Origin: Sphingopyxis terrae subsp. terrae NBRC 15098
Lineage (GTDB): Bacteria; Pseudomonadota; Alphaproteobacteria; Sphingomonadales; Sphingomonadaceae
DNA length: 64,000 bases
Direction of reading: 5' to 3'
Assembly (NCBI RefSeq): GCF_001610975.1
Contig: NZ_CP013342.1
Location: forward strand, 3,295,001-3,359,000
Positions 9,909 through 18,884 of the stretch are shown piece by piece (position 1 is the first letter of the stretch; every line of letters begins with the position of its first letter). The translations under genes and the position numbers were made by a program. The notes below the pieces were generated by a model. It saw only the letters and a list, made by a program, of their open reading frames with translations, was not told the origin of the DNA and made no database searches.

Positions 9909-10628
9909 ATGGAATTACACGGCAAACTGGCGCTGGTGACGGGCGGAAGCGACGGAATCGGGCGCGAAATCGCGCTGCAATTGCAGGCGGCGGGTGCCGA
10001 GGTGGTCGTGACGGGCCGCTCACCCGAAAAACTGGCGGGGATGCGGGCGCTGGGTTTTGAAACGATCGCCGGCGATCTGTCCGAGCCGGCGGGAATCGAT
10101 GCCGTCGTCGCGGGGGTCGCAGGGCGACCGCTGGCGCTTCTGGTCAACAATGCCGGGGTCGGTAGCGATTATGAGCTGGACGAGCCGGCGACTCTCGACA
10201 GCGCGGCGCAGTGCATCCGTACCAACCTCGACGCGCCGATCGCACTCTGCACGCGGCTGCTGCCGATCCTGCGCGCCCAGCCCGCCGCCGCGATCGTCAA
10301 TGTGACCTCGGGGCTCGCGATCGCACCGCGCGCCGGCGGTTCGATCTATTGCGCCACCAAGGCCGGGCTGCGCGCCTATACGCAGGCGATCCGCCACCTG
10401 CTGCGCGACAGCAATGTGGCGGTGATCGAGGCGCTGCCGCCGGTGGTGGAAACCAATATGACCGCGGGTCGCGCCGGGAAGAAGATGAGCGCGCACGATT
10501 GCGCCGCCGAAATCGTGCGCGGCATCCGCACCGGCAAGCGCGAGGTGAATGCGGGGGCGGTGAAGCTGTTGCAACTCGTCAACAGCGTCTCACCCGCCCT
10601 CGCCCGCCGGATCATGATCAAATATTGA
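9909..10628 (+). CDS. Short-chain dehydrogenase/reductase (DltE-like)
   Basis: 239 residues, classical SDR size. The cofactor loop is 'LVTGGSDGIGREIALQLQ', followed by 'LVNNAGVGSDYEL' (NNAG motif) and the catalytic S-Y-K set in 'VNVTSGLAIAPR' and 'IYCATKAGLRAY'. It resembles the DltE/YciK-like group of NAD(P)-dependent oxidoreductases of unknown substrate. The ATG at 9909 is preceded by GGAGGGGGC and stands only 30 bp from the start of uvrC on the other strand, so the two share a very short divergent promoter region. The frame is open far upstream, but that part is antisense to uvrC. Confidence 0.9.
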   Translation: MELHGKLALVTGGSDGIGREIALQLQAAGAEVVVTGRSPEKLAGMRALGFETIAGDLSEPAGIDAVVAGVAGRPLALLVNNAGVGSDYELDEPATLDSAAQCIRTNLDAPIALCTRLLPILRAQPAAAIVNVTSGLAIAPRAGGSIYCATKAGLRAYTQAIRHLLRDSNVAVIEALPPVVETNMTAGRAGKKMSAHDCAAEIVRGIRTGKREVNAGAVKLLQLVNSVSPALARRIMIKY

Positions 10629-10703
10629 GGCCGCCAATTTCGGCTTTGCGCGCCTGAACGGCTGTGGCAGGCCGTGCACGGGGCGCACCATCAGGGGGAT
10701 ATT

Positions 10704-11141
10704 ATGCGCATGATTTTTGTGGCGGCCACGCTGTTGCCGCTCGCCACGCCGGCTGCCGCCGCCGAATGGTATCTGGTCGGCGGCAATGATTCGACCCGCA
10801 CCTATGTCGACCTTGCGAGCTTGCGCGCGCTGAGCGGCAAGATCGTCGGCGACGTGCTGAGCGTCTATGCCAAACCGCTCAACGGCGGACCGATCGTGGG
10901 TGCAAAAATTCGCGAGGAGCTCGATTGCGGTGGCAATTCCTTCCGCACGCTCGAATATAGCTATTACCGCGCCGACGGCAGCTTCATCGAGAGCGAACCG
11001 TCCGAGACGATCACCGAACACAAGACGCCCGCCGCCAACAGCATCAACGAGGCGATCATGGATTTCGCCTGTTACCGCAAAGGCGGGACCGCTGTCAGCG
11101 ATCCGTTCAGCGATGCGGCCGACAATTTCGACGAGTATTGA
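10704..11141 (+). CDS. Small secreted protein, surface-adhesin E-like
   Basis: 145 residues from ATG 10704, preceded by AGGGGGA. There is a signal peptide of about 19 residues ending 'PAAAA'. The mature part starts 'EWYLVGGNDSTRTYVDLASL' and contains 'GAKIREELDCGGNSFRTLEY', a layout I associate with the surface-adhesin protein E domain: a small beta-rich periplasmic protein with two cysteines that could pair (both are present here, in 'LDCGG' and 'FACYRK'). Its function is not known. It is followed by a strong terminator. Confidence 0.6.
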   Translation: MRMIFVAATLLPLATPAAAAEWYLVGGNDSTRTYVDLASLRALSGKIVGDVLSVYAKPLNGGPIVGAKIREELDCGGNSFRTLEYSYYRADGSFIESEPSETITEHKTPAANSINEAIMDFACYRKGGTAVSDPFSDAADNFDEY

Positions 11142-11145
11142 CACG

Positions 11146-11184
11146 AAAAAGCGGGCGTCTCGCTTAGACGAGACGCCCGCTTTT
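11146..11184. terminator. Bidirectional Rho-independent terminator
   Basis: The arms GCGGGCGTCTCG (11151-11162) and CGAGACGCCCGC (11169-11180) form a perfect 12-bp stem with a 6-base loop. A-rich bases precede it and TTTT follows, so it works in both directions. It separates the small secreted-protein gene from the convergent F0 operon. Confidence 0.92.
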
Positions 11185-11204
11185 CATGGCCCGATCGGGA
11201 AAGA

Positions 11205-11756
11205 TCAGCTCTTGGCGACGGCCGCGATCGCCTTATCGATCAGCGCCTTGTCGGCGCCCGCGTCATGCTTGGCCGCGATCAGCGCTGCGGCCGCATCGGT
11301 CGCCGCCTTGGCCGCCGCGGCACGAACCTCGGCAACCGCGTTGGCTTCGGCCGCCGCGATGCGGTCTTCGGCCATCTGCTTGCGGCGAGCGATCAGCGCG
11401 GTCGCATCGCCCTTCGCCTTGGCGACGAGCGCTTCGGCCTCGGATTCGGCACGGGCGCGGAGCTCGTCGGCTTCTTTCGCCGCATCGGCAAGCTTGGCCT
11501 CATATTCGGCCTTGAGCGATTCGGCATCGAGGCGAAGCTGTTCGGCTTCGCCGAGCTGCTTCGAAATCTCTGCGATCTTCTTGTCGAGCGACGCGCCGAT
11601 CATCGCCGGCACCTTCTTCCAGACAAGAATGCCGAGGAAGGCGAGCATCGCGATCGACACCCACACGGTAGCGTTAAGCCCGAAAGCCGTCGGATCGGCA
11701 TGCGCCTCTCCGGCAGCGCCGGCAGCTTCGGATAGGATCACCAGGAAATCAGCCAT
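11205..11756 (-). CDS. atpF: ATP synthase F0 subunit b
   Basis: 183 residues. A single N-terminal membrane helix (about 28-48, 'ATVWVSIAMLAFLGILVW') is followed by a long alanine/glutamate/lysine-rich helix that forms the peripheral stalk linking F0 to F1. Alphaproteobacteria carry two different stalk chains, b and b'; this is the downstream one with the acidic, alanine-rich N-terminus. Its start overlaps the end of b' by 8 bp. It is the last gene of the F0 operon. Confidence 0.9.
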   Translation of the reverse strand: MADFLVILSEAAGAAGEAHADPTAFGLNATVWVSIAMLAFLGILVWKKVPAMIGASLDKKIAEISKQLGEAEQLRLDAESLKAEYEAKLADAAKEADELRARAESEAEALVAKAKGDATALIARRKQMAEDRIAAAEANAVAEVRAAAAKAATDAAAALIAAKHDAGADKALIDKAIAAVAKS

Positions 11757-12249
11757 GCAGCACCGCCTTCACCGCAGCCTTTGCGTCGGTTGCGGCAACT
11801 TTCACGCCCGACAGCTTGGCCACTAGGTCGGTCGCCGCTTCGGCAGCGACCGATTCGATTTCCGCCATTGCCGAGGTACGCGCAGCGCCCACATCGGCTT
11901 CGGCCGCTGCCAGCTTTTCCGAAAGCTCGGCATCGACCTTTGCCAGACGCTTTTCGGCGTCGCGAGCGGCCTTGTCCTTGGCGTCCGAAACCGCCTTCTG
12001 CGCCGCAGCGCGGCTCGCCTCGCTCTGCTGGCGATAGCTCTCCTCGAGGCCGTCGGCGGCCGCGTGTGCGGCCTTGGCCGCCGCCAGATCGTCGGCGACC
12101 TTGCGATCGCGCGCGTCAACCGTCGCCTCGATCTTGGGCAGCATGCCGCGGCCGATGACGATGTAGATGCCGGCAAAAACGACCAGCAGCCAGAAAAGCT
12201 GCGAGGCGAGATACCAGTTATCAGCGGTTAGCTGGGCTATCTGGGGCAT
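11749..12249 (-). CDS. atpG: ATP synthase F0 subunit b'
   Basis: 166 residues. One membrane helix (about 15-36, 'LFWLLVVFAGIYIVIGRGML') is followed by a coiled-coil stalk. It pairs with subunit b as an asymmetric peripheral stalk, as known for photosynthetic bacteria, chloroplasts and alphaproteobacteria. The 'LPKIEATVDARDRKVADDL' stretch right after the helix is typical of b'. It lies between atpE and atpF. Gene naming differs between genomes (atpF', atpF2 or atpG). Confidence 0.9.
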   Translation of the reverse strand: MPQIAQLTADNWYLASQLFWLLVVFAGIYIVIGRGMLPKIEATVDARDRKVADDLAAAKAAHAAADGLEESYRQQSEASRAAAQKAVSDAKDKAARDAEKRLAKVDAELSEKLAAAEADVGAARTSAMAEIESVAAEAATDLVAKLSGVKVAATDAKAAVKAVLHG

Positions 12250-12336
12250 GAAAGGCGAACCTTAAACTTATGAAAAACCTGCAAATCGGTGCAGCCGGTC
12301 CCCATCCGAGAACCGGCCACGCCGGATCGTCCGAAA

Positions 12337-12564
12337 TCAGACGACGAAGAGCAGGATCATCGCGACGACGAACGCGAGCAGGCCGAGAAGTTCGGCAGCC
12401 GCGAAGCCGATGAACAGGCGACCCTGCTGGCCGTCTGCGGCCGCGGGGTTGCGCAGCGCGCTTTCGAGGAAGCTGCCGAAGACGTTACCCACGCCGATGG
12501 CGGCCATGCCGGCACCGATAGCGGCGAGACCAGCACCGATCAGCTTTGCTGCTTCTGCGTCCAT
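12337..12564 (-). CDS. atpE: ATP synthase F0 subunit c
   Basis: 75 residues forming a two-helix hairpin. The glycine-rich first helix ('GAGLAAIGAGMAAIGVGNVF'), the polar loop 'RNP' at 38-40 and the ion-carrying E58 in 'FAAAELLGLLAF' are all present. The residues around the glutamate show no obvious sodium-binding signature, so it is presumably proton-coupled. The gene stands between atpB and the b' subunit gene. Confidence 0.96.
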   Translation of the reverse strand: MDAEAAKLIGAGLAAIGAGMAAIGVGNVFGSFLESALRNPAAADGQQGRLFIGFAAAELLGLLAFVVAMILLFVV

Positions 12565-12604
12565 TGTAATACTCCTTGGGTGTAAGCGTTTGGTATAAAC
12601 GGGA

Positions 12605-13390
12605 TTAGTGAAGGTTGACCGCGTCGTTGATGTAAAGCGAGGTCAACAGGGCGAAAACATAAGCCTGGATGCCGGCGACGAGCAGTTCGAGCGCGCTGAT
12701 GCCGATCATCAGGATGAAGCTGAGGACCGAGACGATCGAGCCGAGCCAGACGGTTTCGGCGTTGAAGCCGTTGATGACGAAACCCGACAGCACCTTAAGC
12801 AGAACGTGACCCGCCGTCATTGCGACGAAGAGACGCAGGCCGAGGCTGAAAGGGCGGACCATGAAGGACACGAACTCGATGGGCGCGATGATCGGAATCA
12901 TCGGCAGCGGCGTGCCGTGCGGCACAAAGAGCGAGAAGAAGTGCAGGCCATGGCGCCAGAAACCGACGACGAGCACGATCGCAAAGCTGACCAGCGCAAG
13001 AACCCCGGTGATCGCGATATGGCTGGTCACGGTGAAGGGATGGATGCCGAAAACACCAAGCGGCAACATGCCGAGCAGGTTGCAGAACAGGATGAACATG
13101 AACAGCGAGAAGACATAGGGCGTGAACTTGCGCCCTTCGCTACCGATATTCTGCGTCATCATGCTGGAGATGAAACCCGTGAAGCCCTCGACGGCGGCTT
13201 GCCAACGGCCGGGAACGAGCTGACGGCGCATACCGCCCCACATGAAGATGCCGAGCGTGATGGCCGCGACAACCATCCACAGCGCGCTGTTGGTGAACAG
13301 GATTTCGTGCCCGCCCAGATGGAAACCGCCGCCGAGCGGGGTCACCTCGAACTGGTGCATCGGGTCGATCTTGCCGGATTCCGCCGCCAC
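12605..13390 (-). CDS. atpB: ATP synthase F0 subunit a
   Basis: 261 residues with about six membrane helices. Subunit a provides the proton half-channels against the c ring. The essential arginine is in 'RPFSLGLRLFVAMTAGHVLL', and the C-terminal helix 'ELLVAGIQAYVFALLTSLYI' is typical. 'GGFHLGGHEILFTNSALWM' at the N-terminus matches alphaproteobacterial subunit a. The gene lies 68 bp after atpI and 40 bp before atpE. Confidence 0.96.
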   Translation of the reverse strand: MAAESGKIDPMHQFEVTPLGGGFHLGGHEILFTNSALWMVVAAITLGIFMWGGMRRQLVPGRWQAAVEGFTGFISSMMTQNIGSEGRKFTPYVFSLFMFILFCNLLGMLPLGVFGIHPFTVTSHIAITGVLALVSFAIVLVVGFWRHGLHFFSLFVPHGTPLPMIPIIAPIEFVSFMVRPFSLGLRLFVAMTAGHVLLKVLSGFVINGFNAETVWLGSIVSVLSFILMIGISALELLVAGIQAYVFALLTSLYINDAVNLH

Positions 13391-13458
13391 TCTTCACTCC
13401 ACGCGCATTGCGGGGCGGCTCATCGGGCCGTCCCGCCAGAAATTCCCTTTGATCCGCG

Positions 13459-13779
13459 CTACTTGCGTGGACCCGAAGCGATGCGAATGATGTTCCGGAA
13501 CGCCACGACGATCCCCATGAACAACATTCCCAACAACCCCCAGGGCGACGTGCCCGCGATGCGGTCGATCAGCCAGCCGAACAAGGCGCCACCGATCAAT
13601 CCACCCAGCAGTTCCGCCAGCACCCGGTTCCCGAGCCGGTAATTGGCATCGGATTCCGGACTGGCGGCGCCTGCGGTCCGTTTCGCTTCTGCGGCTTCGG
13701 CCCGGTCCAATCGCTCTTCGAGCGAGACCAGGCGCGAATCCTCCGAAGTTTGATCCGGATCGCTGCCCTTCCCCGTCAT
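13459..13779 (-). CDS. atpI: AtpI-family protein (F0 assembly)
   Basis: 106 residues: a charged N-terminal half of about 50 residues, then two membrane helices with 'LLGGLIGGALFGWLIDR' and 'LGMLFMGIVVAFRNI'. AtpI proteins lead F0 operons and help assemble the c ring or supply magnesium; they are not part of the finished enzyme. The ATG at 13779 is preceded by an AGGAGG-type site at about 13790. It is the first gene of the operon downstream of the promoter at 13872-13900. Confidence 0.88.
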   Translation of the reverse strand: MTGKGSDPDQTSEDSRLVSLEERLDRAEAAEAKRTAGAASPESDANYRLGNRVLAELLGGLIGGALFGWLIDRIAGTSPWGLLGMLFMGIVVAFRNIIRIASGPRK

Positions 13780-13871
13780 CTTCCGCCATCCTCCTGAAAC
13801 AGAACCGAAAAGAATCGGTGCCGCCCGCGAAAAAGGCCCGGAAAAAGCCGGGGGACCCCTAAGGCGCGGCC

Positions 13872-13900
13872 CGTTTAGGAACGCCGCCCGATTAAGTCAA
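13872..13900 (-). promoter_or_regulatory. Probable promoter of the F0 ATP synthase operon
   Basis: Read on the minus strand: -35 box TTGACT (13900-13895), a 17-bp spacer, and -10 box TAAACG (13877-13872). The -35 box matches five of six consensus bases and the spacing is ideal. It stands about 90 bp ahead of atpI and just downstream of the terminator that closes ydbL. Confidence 0.65.
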
Positions 13901-13917
13901 TGCCCGTGCGCAGGCGC

Positions 13918-13953
13918 ACAAAAATGCCGCCGCGTTTAGGGGCGCGGCGGCAT
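13918..13953 (-). terminator. Rho-independent terminator after ydbL
   Basis: On the minus strand the arms ATGCCGCCGCG (13953-13943) and CGCGGCGGCAT (13934-13924) make an 11-bp GC stem, followed by TTTTTG. It closes the ydbH-ynbE-ydbL operon before the F0 promoter. Confidence 0.88.
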
Positions 13954-13983
13954 AATGAGGCACGAAGGCCTGCTGCTAATTCG

Positions 13984-14379
13984 TCAGTTGGCGGCGCAAC
14001 GCGGATCGCGCACCGGCGGGCTGCTGTCGCGCGTCAGCCATTTGCCGTCGGGCGTGCGGTATTTCTCGCCCGGCGCGGTCTTCAGGATCAGATTGCAACC
14101 CGTCACAAAGGCGAACTGTTCGATCGTGCTGCCCGCCGGCGCGTTGCGCGTATAGGCGTCCTTGCGCTTGATATTGATGTCGCTGACCAGCTTGCGCACT
14201 GCATCGGTCGGCGTGGTCACAAAGCCGAGGTAGCCGTCGGGCTGTTCGCCGATCAGGCCCGCAGCGCGCGCATTTTCATAGGCGGGGTCGCGCTGTGCCA
14301 GCGCCGGCGTGACCAGCGCGGCGACCGCTCCGGCGGCGGCCAGCGCGGCGATTGCGGGTTTGAACATCTGCTTCATCAT
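13984..14379 (-). CDS. ydbL: YdbL family periplasmic protein (DUF1318)
   Basis: 131 residues with a signal peptide of about 28 residues ending 'TPALAQ'. The mature domain contains 'ARAAGLIGEQPDGYLGFV', the core of the DUF1318/YdbL family, then 'DINIKRKDAYTRNAP'. In E. coli ydbL is in one operon with ydbH and ynbE, whose products form an intermembrane bridge for phospholipids; YdbL is thought to act as a periplasmic helper that stops YnbE multimerising. It has an extra C-terminal segment with two cysteines ('VTGCNLI' and 'DPRCAAN'). The start lies 15 bp after ynbE. Confidence 0.85.
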   Translation of the reverse strand: MMKQMFKPAIAALAAAGAVAALVTPALAQRDPAYENARAAGLIGEQPDGYLGFVTTPTDAVRKLVSDINIKRKDAYTRNAPAGSTIEQFAFVTGCNLILKTAPGEKYRTPDGKWLTRDSSPPVRDPRCAAN

Positions 14380-14394
14380 CTTGTTTCGTCCCTG

Positions 14395-14613
14395 TCAGAA
14401 GATAGAGCCATTTTGTTCGATCAGCTTTTTCGCGTCGCCGTCGATCCTGTACACCACTTCCTGCTGGATGCGGATATTCAGGTTGATCTCGATCGGCTTG
14501 TCGGGCGCTGACACCTGAACGCAGCCGCCGAGGCCCATCGTTCCGATCGTCAGCAACAGACACCGACCGCCTATGGCCGCTCTCCTCATCTTTCCTATCT
14601 TCCTTACCGTCAT
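14395..14613 (-). CDS. ynbE: YnbE-like outer-membrane lipoprotein
   Basis: 72 residues. A basic N-terminus and hydrophobic core lead to the lipobox 'GLGGC' (Cys about 31). The mature part 'PIEINLNIRIQQEVVYRIDG' is the short beta-strand-forming YnbE core. In E. coli YnbE oligomerises by beta-strand stacking on the end of YdbH and anchors the bridge in the outer membrane. The ATG overlaps the ydbH stop by 4 bp. Confidence 0.87.
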   Translation of the reverse strand: MTVRKIGKMRRAAIGGRCLLLTIGTMGLGGCVQVSAPDKPIEINLNIRIQQEVVYRIDGDAKKLIEQNGSIF

Positions 14614-17600
14614 TGCACGGGCTCGCTTGCTGGAGGCTGAACGGGCGCCGCCTTCGCCGCTGCGGCGGCTTCGGCATCGCGCTGGGCTTGCAAGAGCTGC
14701 GACAAATTCTGCTCCACCAGGACCGATGGATCGTAAAAGCTCTTTGCAGAGAATATCAGGCCGCGGAAAGGCCCTTCGACACGAATGTTGAAGATCAGCG
14801 GGATTTTGGCGACCTGATCGACCAGGAAATTGCGCTTTGCGCCGATACCCTGCCCGATCCCGCCGAAGCGGATTTCGGTCACCATTTCGCCGTCGAGGTT
14901 GCCGTTGAGGACAATCGTCAGATCGTCATATTTCAGCGATCGCAGCGCCCCGAACGCAAAATTGGCCATCGTGCCGAGGTTGTGATTGGAAAGTTCGCCA
15001 ACATAGGCGAGCGTGCCGCCGCCGTCGCGCGCGTCGATCCGTCCGTTGACCACGCGCCCGCCGAGCCCGTCGAACTCGACCGGCAGCGTCCCGTCGAACT
15101 TGCCCGTCGCGTTGATATTCTCGAACCCGAACTGCTGAAGGAAAACCGCGGCATCGACGCCGACGACATCGAACATCAGGCGGCGCGGCTGGGTGGCGCT
15201 GAAATCGAGCGTAGCGGGGTGCAGCAGAAGCTCGCCGCCAGCGAACGGCCAGCGCCCACCCTCGATCCGCACCCGATTGCCGCCGAGGAGCTGATAGTCG
15301 ATCTTGCCGTCCACGACAGGAATGCCCGGATTGACTTCCTTCAGCGCGACGGTCTGCCCCGGCGCCGAATGGAGCCCCAGCAGATCGTCGAACGTCAGCG
15401 TCGACGTCAGTCCGGTCACCGGGCCGAAAGCCGCGGCGAGGTCGGTATTGGCGGTCGCAAAGGTGCCCCCGCTCGTGACGCCCTCGGCATTCCACTCGAT
15501 CCGCCCGTCGCCGACGACCGAACCCTGGACATTGGCCACGACGCCTTGCGCAAGCGTCGTGAGCTGTTCGGGCTGGAAATTATCGTCAAAGCGCAATTCC
15601 TTGACGATCAGATCGGCGGCGCCGCTGCTGTCGGCAAAGCGATGGCGGATCACCGTATCGAGAATCTTCTTGCCGCTTTCACGTTCGTCGAAACCCGCCC
15701 TTGCGTCGATCACGCCGTCGGCGAAACGGAGATGCGCGTCGCGGCTGATCAGCGGCGCAAAGCGCTTGTCCGCCGCCGCATCGGTCAGCACCAGCCCGCC
15801 GTCGAGCGTCAGCGCGCCGTCGGCCCAGCGCCAGTTGCCGGCAATCTCGCTCATGCCGAGCGGGACGGCACCGATCTTGCCCTGCGCATCGGCAAGCGTT
15901 CCGGCCATCCCCTGTCCGCCCGCCGCGCCCGAAAGGCGTCCGGCGGCGAAATGCGTCATGCTGTCCCCGGCCCCGATCCGGACATCGGCGTTGGCAAGCG
16001 ACCAGCGCCACCGCGCCAGATCGACCTCGCCGGGACCGCTGTCAAAAGCAAAGGGTGACGCCCCGCTGGTGCCGCGCAGCTTGAGGCCCGGAAGCCGGAC
16101 GGCACCGCGCACCCCCGCGGATCCCACGCTGAACAGCGGCGCACCGGGGGTGCTGCACAGGTCGATACCGTTATTGACAAGGCGCAGCCCCGACACGTCG
16201 ATCTTGTTCGCGGTGACACGGTGGCAGCCGCCGTTGAACGCCATCCCGCCGGTCGCGGCGATGGCACCGGCAATCGGCACGCGCAGCCTCTCTACGCGCC
16301 CGCCCGCAAGCGGCCCCGACAGGGTGGCGCTAGTCGAAAAGCGCATCGCGGCGCCCGGCGCGCTCGAAAAACGCACCGGATCGAGCGCCAGACGCGCGCC
16401 GCCCGCCTGATAGGCGTCGATTTGCGCCAGCCCGGTCATGTGGCCGTCGGCACGGCGGTCGAGTTCCATCGCGCCGACCGGAAGGCCACCGCCGCCGAAG
16501 GTCCAGCGCCCCGTTGCGATGACCTCGGGCCGCGGCGCGGCGAAGAGATAGCCGATGCGGCTGTCGGCGCTGCTCGCGAAGCGTGCGCCGCTGCGGCTCG
16601 ACAGGCTGGGCGCGGCAAGCTCGAAACGGAGCGCCTCGCCCTGCCCGGTCAGCGCGATCGCCGCTTCGCCGCTTGCACCCGCGAGCGCTGCGGCGAAGGC
16701 GGTCGCCGCGCGGTCGCCGATCGGGCCGAGCGGGGTACCGCCCAGCGCCGCGGCGCTGTCCGCGACCGACCGGCGCAGACGCGCGCTCGCGCTTGCATCG
16801 GCGAAGCGCAGCCGGCCGTCGAAATTGGGGGTGACGTTGCCGACCGCGCCCTTGCCCTCCAGATGCACGCCGCTCGCCGCAAAATCCGGCCCGGCCAGCT
16901 TGGCAACATCCGCCACCAAGGTCAGCCCGGTGCGATCGGCGGTGCCGGTGAAGCGGCCCTTCACGCCGACCCGCTCGGCGGCGAGCGCGGGCATCATCAG
17001 GCGCTGGACCAGCGCGTCGGCGGTGCCGTCCCATTGCTGCAGATTTTCGGCAAGCGAGACGTCCAGCGCGATCTGCGGCGCGGCGACCGCGACCGGCTGC
17101 GCGCCGCCGCAAGTCACGGCCGCGCCGCGCAACGGCCCAGTCAGCCGCGGGCGCACATCGCGCACCGCGAGTTTGCCGTAGAAAGTGATTCCCGTGCCGC
17201 GGCAATCGGCAGCGGCGATATGCGGGGCCACGAGCGCGAGGGTTCCCGCAAAATCGCGGCGCAAATTGCCGCCGCCGTTCAGCGCCGCGCCGACATTGCC
17301 CCACGGCGTTTCGAGCCGCGCCCGCGCGTCGCTCAGCCGGACCGCCATGTCGGGCAATGCGAACGGACTCTTGTCGGTTGGGTCGCGAAATTTGTCGAGC
17401 GCGCCGAGCGACAATTGCCCATCGACGAAGCGGCCGTAGAGCCGCAGGCCGTCGGCGCGCACCGATGCGACATAGGGCCCGGACAAGCCGAGCCCGACCG
17501 ACACCTCAAGCACCCGCGCGGTCAGGTCGGGATGCGCCGGATTACCGATAACGACATTGCTGAGCCGCTGGGTCGACAGGCCGATGCGTTCGATCGTGTA

Positions 17601-17762
17601 GCGTGCCGGCACGCCCTTCTTCGCAAGCTGGTCCTGAATGAAACGGTCGGCGATCGGGGCGCGGGCAACCCAAAGTCCGAGCGCCAGCGCACCGAGCGCG
17701 CCCCCGACGATCCACGGCGCCTTGCGCCGTCGCCGCGCGCGGACTGTCTCTGCCTCGCTCAC
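14610..17762 (-). CDS. ydbH: YdbH/AsmA-like intermembrane phospholipid-transport protein
   Basis: 1050 residues. One N-terminal membrane helix (about 17-36, 'IVGGALGALALGLWVA') is followed by a very long beta-rich periplasmic part. 'AKKGVPARYTIERIGLSTQR' after the helix and a C-terminal conserved domain ('FDGTLPVEFDGLGGRVVNGR', 'DGGGTLAYVG') match the YdbH group of AsmA-like proteins. These build a hydrophobic groove that carries phospholipid between inner and outer membrane, together with TamB and YhdP. The C-terminal tail (about 1000-1050) is rich in alanine, glutamine and proline. With ynbE and ydbL overlapping or close behind, it forms the known three-gene unit. The minus-strand start at 17762 is about 200 bp from the divergent radC. 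Confidence 0.88.
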   Translation of the reverse strand: MSEAETVRARRRRKAPWIVGGALGALALGLWVARAPIADRFIQDQLAKKGVPARYTIERIGLSTQRLSNVVIGNPAHPDLTARVLEVSVGLGLSGPYVASVRADGLRLYGRFVDGQLSLGALDKFRDPTDKSPFALPDMAVRLSDARARLETPWGNVGAALNGGGNLRRDFAGTLALVAPHIAAADCRGTGITFYGKLAVRDVRPRLTGPLRGAAVTCGGAQPVAVAAPQIALDVSLAENLQQWDGTADALVQRLMMPALAAERVGVKGRFTGTADRTGLTLVADVAKLAGPDFAASGVHLEGKGAVGNVTPNFDGRLRFADASASARLRRSVADSAAALGGTPLGPIGDRAATAFAAALAGASGEAAIALTGQGEALRFELAAPSLSSRSGARFASSADSRIGYLFAAPRPEVIATGRWTFGGGGLPVGAMELDRRADGHMTGLAQIDAYQAGGARLALDPVRFSSAPGAAMRFSTSATLSGPLAGGRVERLRVPIAGAIAATGGMAFNGGCHRVTANKIDVSGLRLVNNGIDLCSTPGAPLFSVGSAGVRGAVRLPGLKLRGTSGASPFAFDSGPGEVDLARWRWSLANADVRIGAGDSMTHFAAGRLSGAAGGQGMAGTLADAQGKIGAVPLGMSEIAGNWRWADGALTLDGGLVLTDAAADKRFAPLISRDAHLRFADGVIDARAGFDERESGKKILDTVIRHRFADSSGAADLIVKELRFDDNFQPEQLTTLAQGVVANVQGSVVGDGRIEWNAEGVTSGGTFATANTDLAAAFGPVTGLTSTLTFDDLLGLHSAPGQTVALKEVNPGIPVVDGKIDYQLLGGNRVRIEGGRWPFAGGELLLHPATLDFSATQPRRLMFDVVGVDAAVFLQQFGFENINATGKFDGTLPVEFDGLGGRVVNGRIDARDGGGTLAYVGELSNHNLGTMANFAFGALRSLKYDDLTIVLNGNLDGEMVTEIRFGGIGQGIGAKRNFLVDQVAKIPLIFNIRVEGPFRGLIFSAKSFYDPSVLVEQNLSQLLQAQRDAEAAAAAKAAPVQPPASEPVQ

Positions 17763-17962
17763 CCGCGGCCGAACCCATCGACCGCCTGTGACGTCACGCC
17801 GTCATCATATGCCCGGCCAAAGCTCACTGCGCCTACCATTGCTGTCCCATGCCCATCGGCAACGCAGGGCAAGGCCATTCGATGCAGGAAAAAGCGCCGC
17901 GACATAGGCGCTTGTGTCTATGAGCGTTGAGTGGTGCCCACAAGGCGGTTATTGCCTTGACG

Positions 17963-18655
17963 ATGGCCGACGCGCCCGCCCCCCTTCCCGATCATGCGGG
18001 CCACCGGTCGCGGCTTCGCGCGCGCCTGCTCGGCGGCGATGCCGACGGTATGGCCGATTACGAACTGGTCGAATATCTCCTCGCGCTTGCGATCCCGCGG
18101 CGCGATACTAAGCCGCTCGCCAAGACATTGCTGCGCGAATTCGGTTCGTTCGCACAGCTCGTCAGCGCCGATCCCGAATCGCTGCGCCGAATCGACGGCA
18201 TGGGCGACGGCACGATCGCCGCGCTCAAGATCGTCCAGCAGGCCAGCCTCCGGATGCTGAAAGGCGAGTTCCGCGAAAAGCCCCTATTGTCGAGTTGGGA
18301 TGCGCTGCTCGACTGGCTGCGCGCCGACATGGGTCCGATCGAGGTCGAGCGGGTGCGGGTGCTGTACCTCAACTCGCGCAACATGCTGATCCGCGACGAG
18401 GTCGCGAGCGAGGGGTCGATCGACCAATCGGCGATCTATGTGCGCGAAGTCGTCAAGCGCGCACTCGAACTCGGCGCCGCGGCGATCATCATCGTCCACA
18501 ATCACCCCAGCGGAAATCCCGAACCGAGCCGCCAGGATATCGCGATCACGCGCGACCTGGCCGATGCCGCAGGGCGGCTGGGTATCGCGCTGCACGATCA
18601 TATCATCATCGGCGGCAGCGGCCACCGCAGCCTCCGCGCGCTCGGGCTGCTCTGA
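17963..18655 (+). CDS. radC: RadC/JAB-domain protein
   Basis: 230 residues from ATG 17963; a TTG at 17927 would add 12 residues. The N-terminal helix-hairpin-helix region ('DYELVEYLLALAIPRRDTKP', 'LRRIDGMGDGTIAALKIVQQ') is followed by the MPN/JAB domain with the metal-binding motif 'HNHPSGNPEPSRQD' (JAMM: HxH plus S and D). RadC was once thought to be a repair protein; its real role is unclear. The gene stands alone, divergent from ydbH. Confidence 0.92.
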   Translation: MADAPAPLPDHAGHRSRLRARLLGGDADGMADYELVEYLLALAIPRRDTKPLAKTLLREFGSFAQLVSADPESLRRIDGMGDGTIAALKIVQQASLRMLKGEFREKPLLSSWDALLDWLRADMGPIEVERVRVLYLNSRNMLIRDEVASEGSIDQSAIYVREVVKRALELGAAAIIIVHNHPSGNPEPSRQDIAITRDLADAAGRLGIALHDHIIIGGSGHRSLRALGLL

Positions 18656-18884
18656 ATCAGGAGGCCGGAAAAGCCGGGCTTTACTTGCCCGGCCTCAGGC
18701 GACATCATCGCGTCATGCAGATTCGGCAGCGCCATCTTCGCTTCCGCCTTCACGCGGGTCAGCTTCTCGCGGGCTTCTAGCCCCGGGCTGTGGCGTGCCA
18801 TGCCCCGGACCGGGGCAAGATTTCCGAACCATCCCGACAGGAGCGCGGCCGCGCCCTGCCCTTTCCATGCGGAAAGCCAATAGA

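Noticed and set aside
14613..17930. Long plus-strand open frames opposite ydbH
   Set aside because: They are Arg/Ala/Pro-rich shadow translations; ydbH with ynbE and ydbL is a known unit on the minus strand.
18661..18700. Hairpin GAGGCCGG/CCGGCCTC after radC as a terminator
   Set aside because: The stem is short, the loop long and no T tract follows, so it was not listed as a feature.
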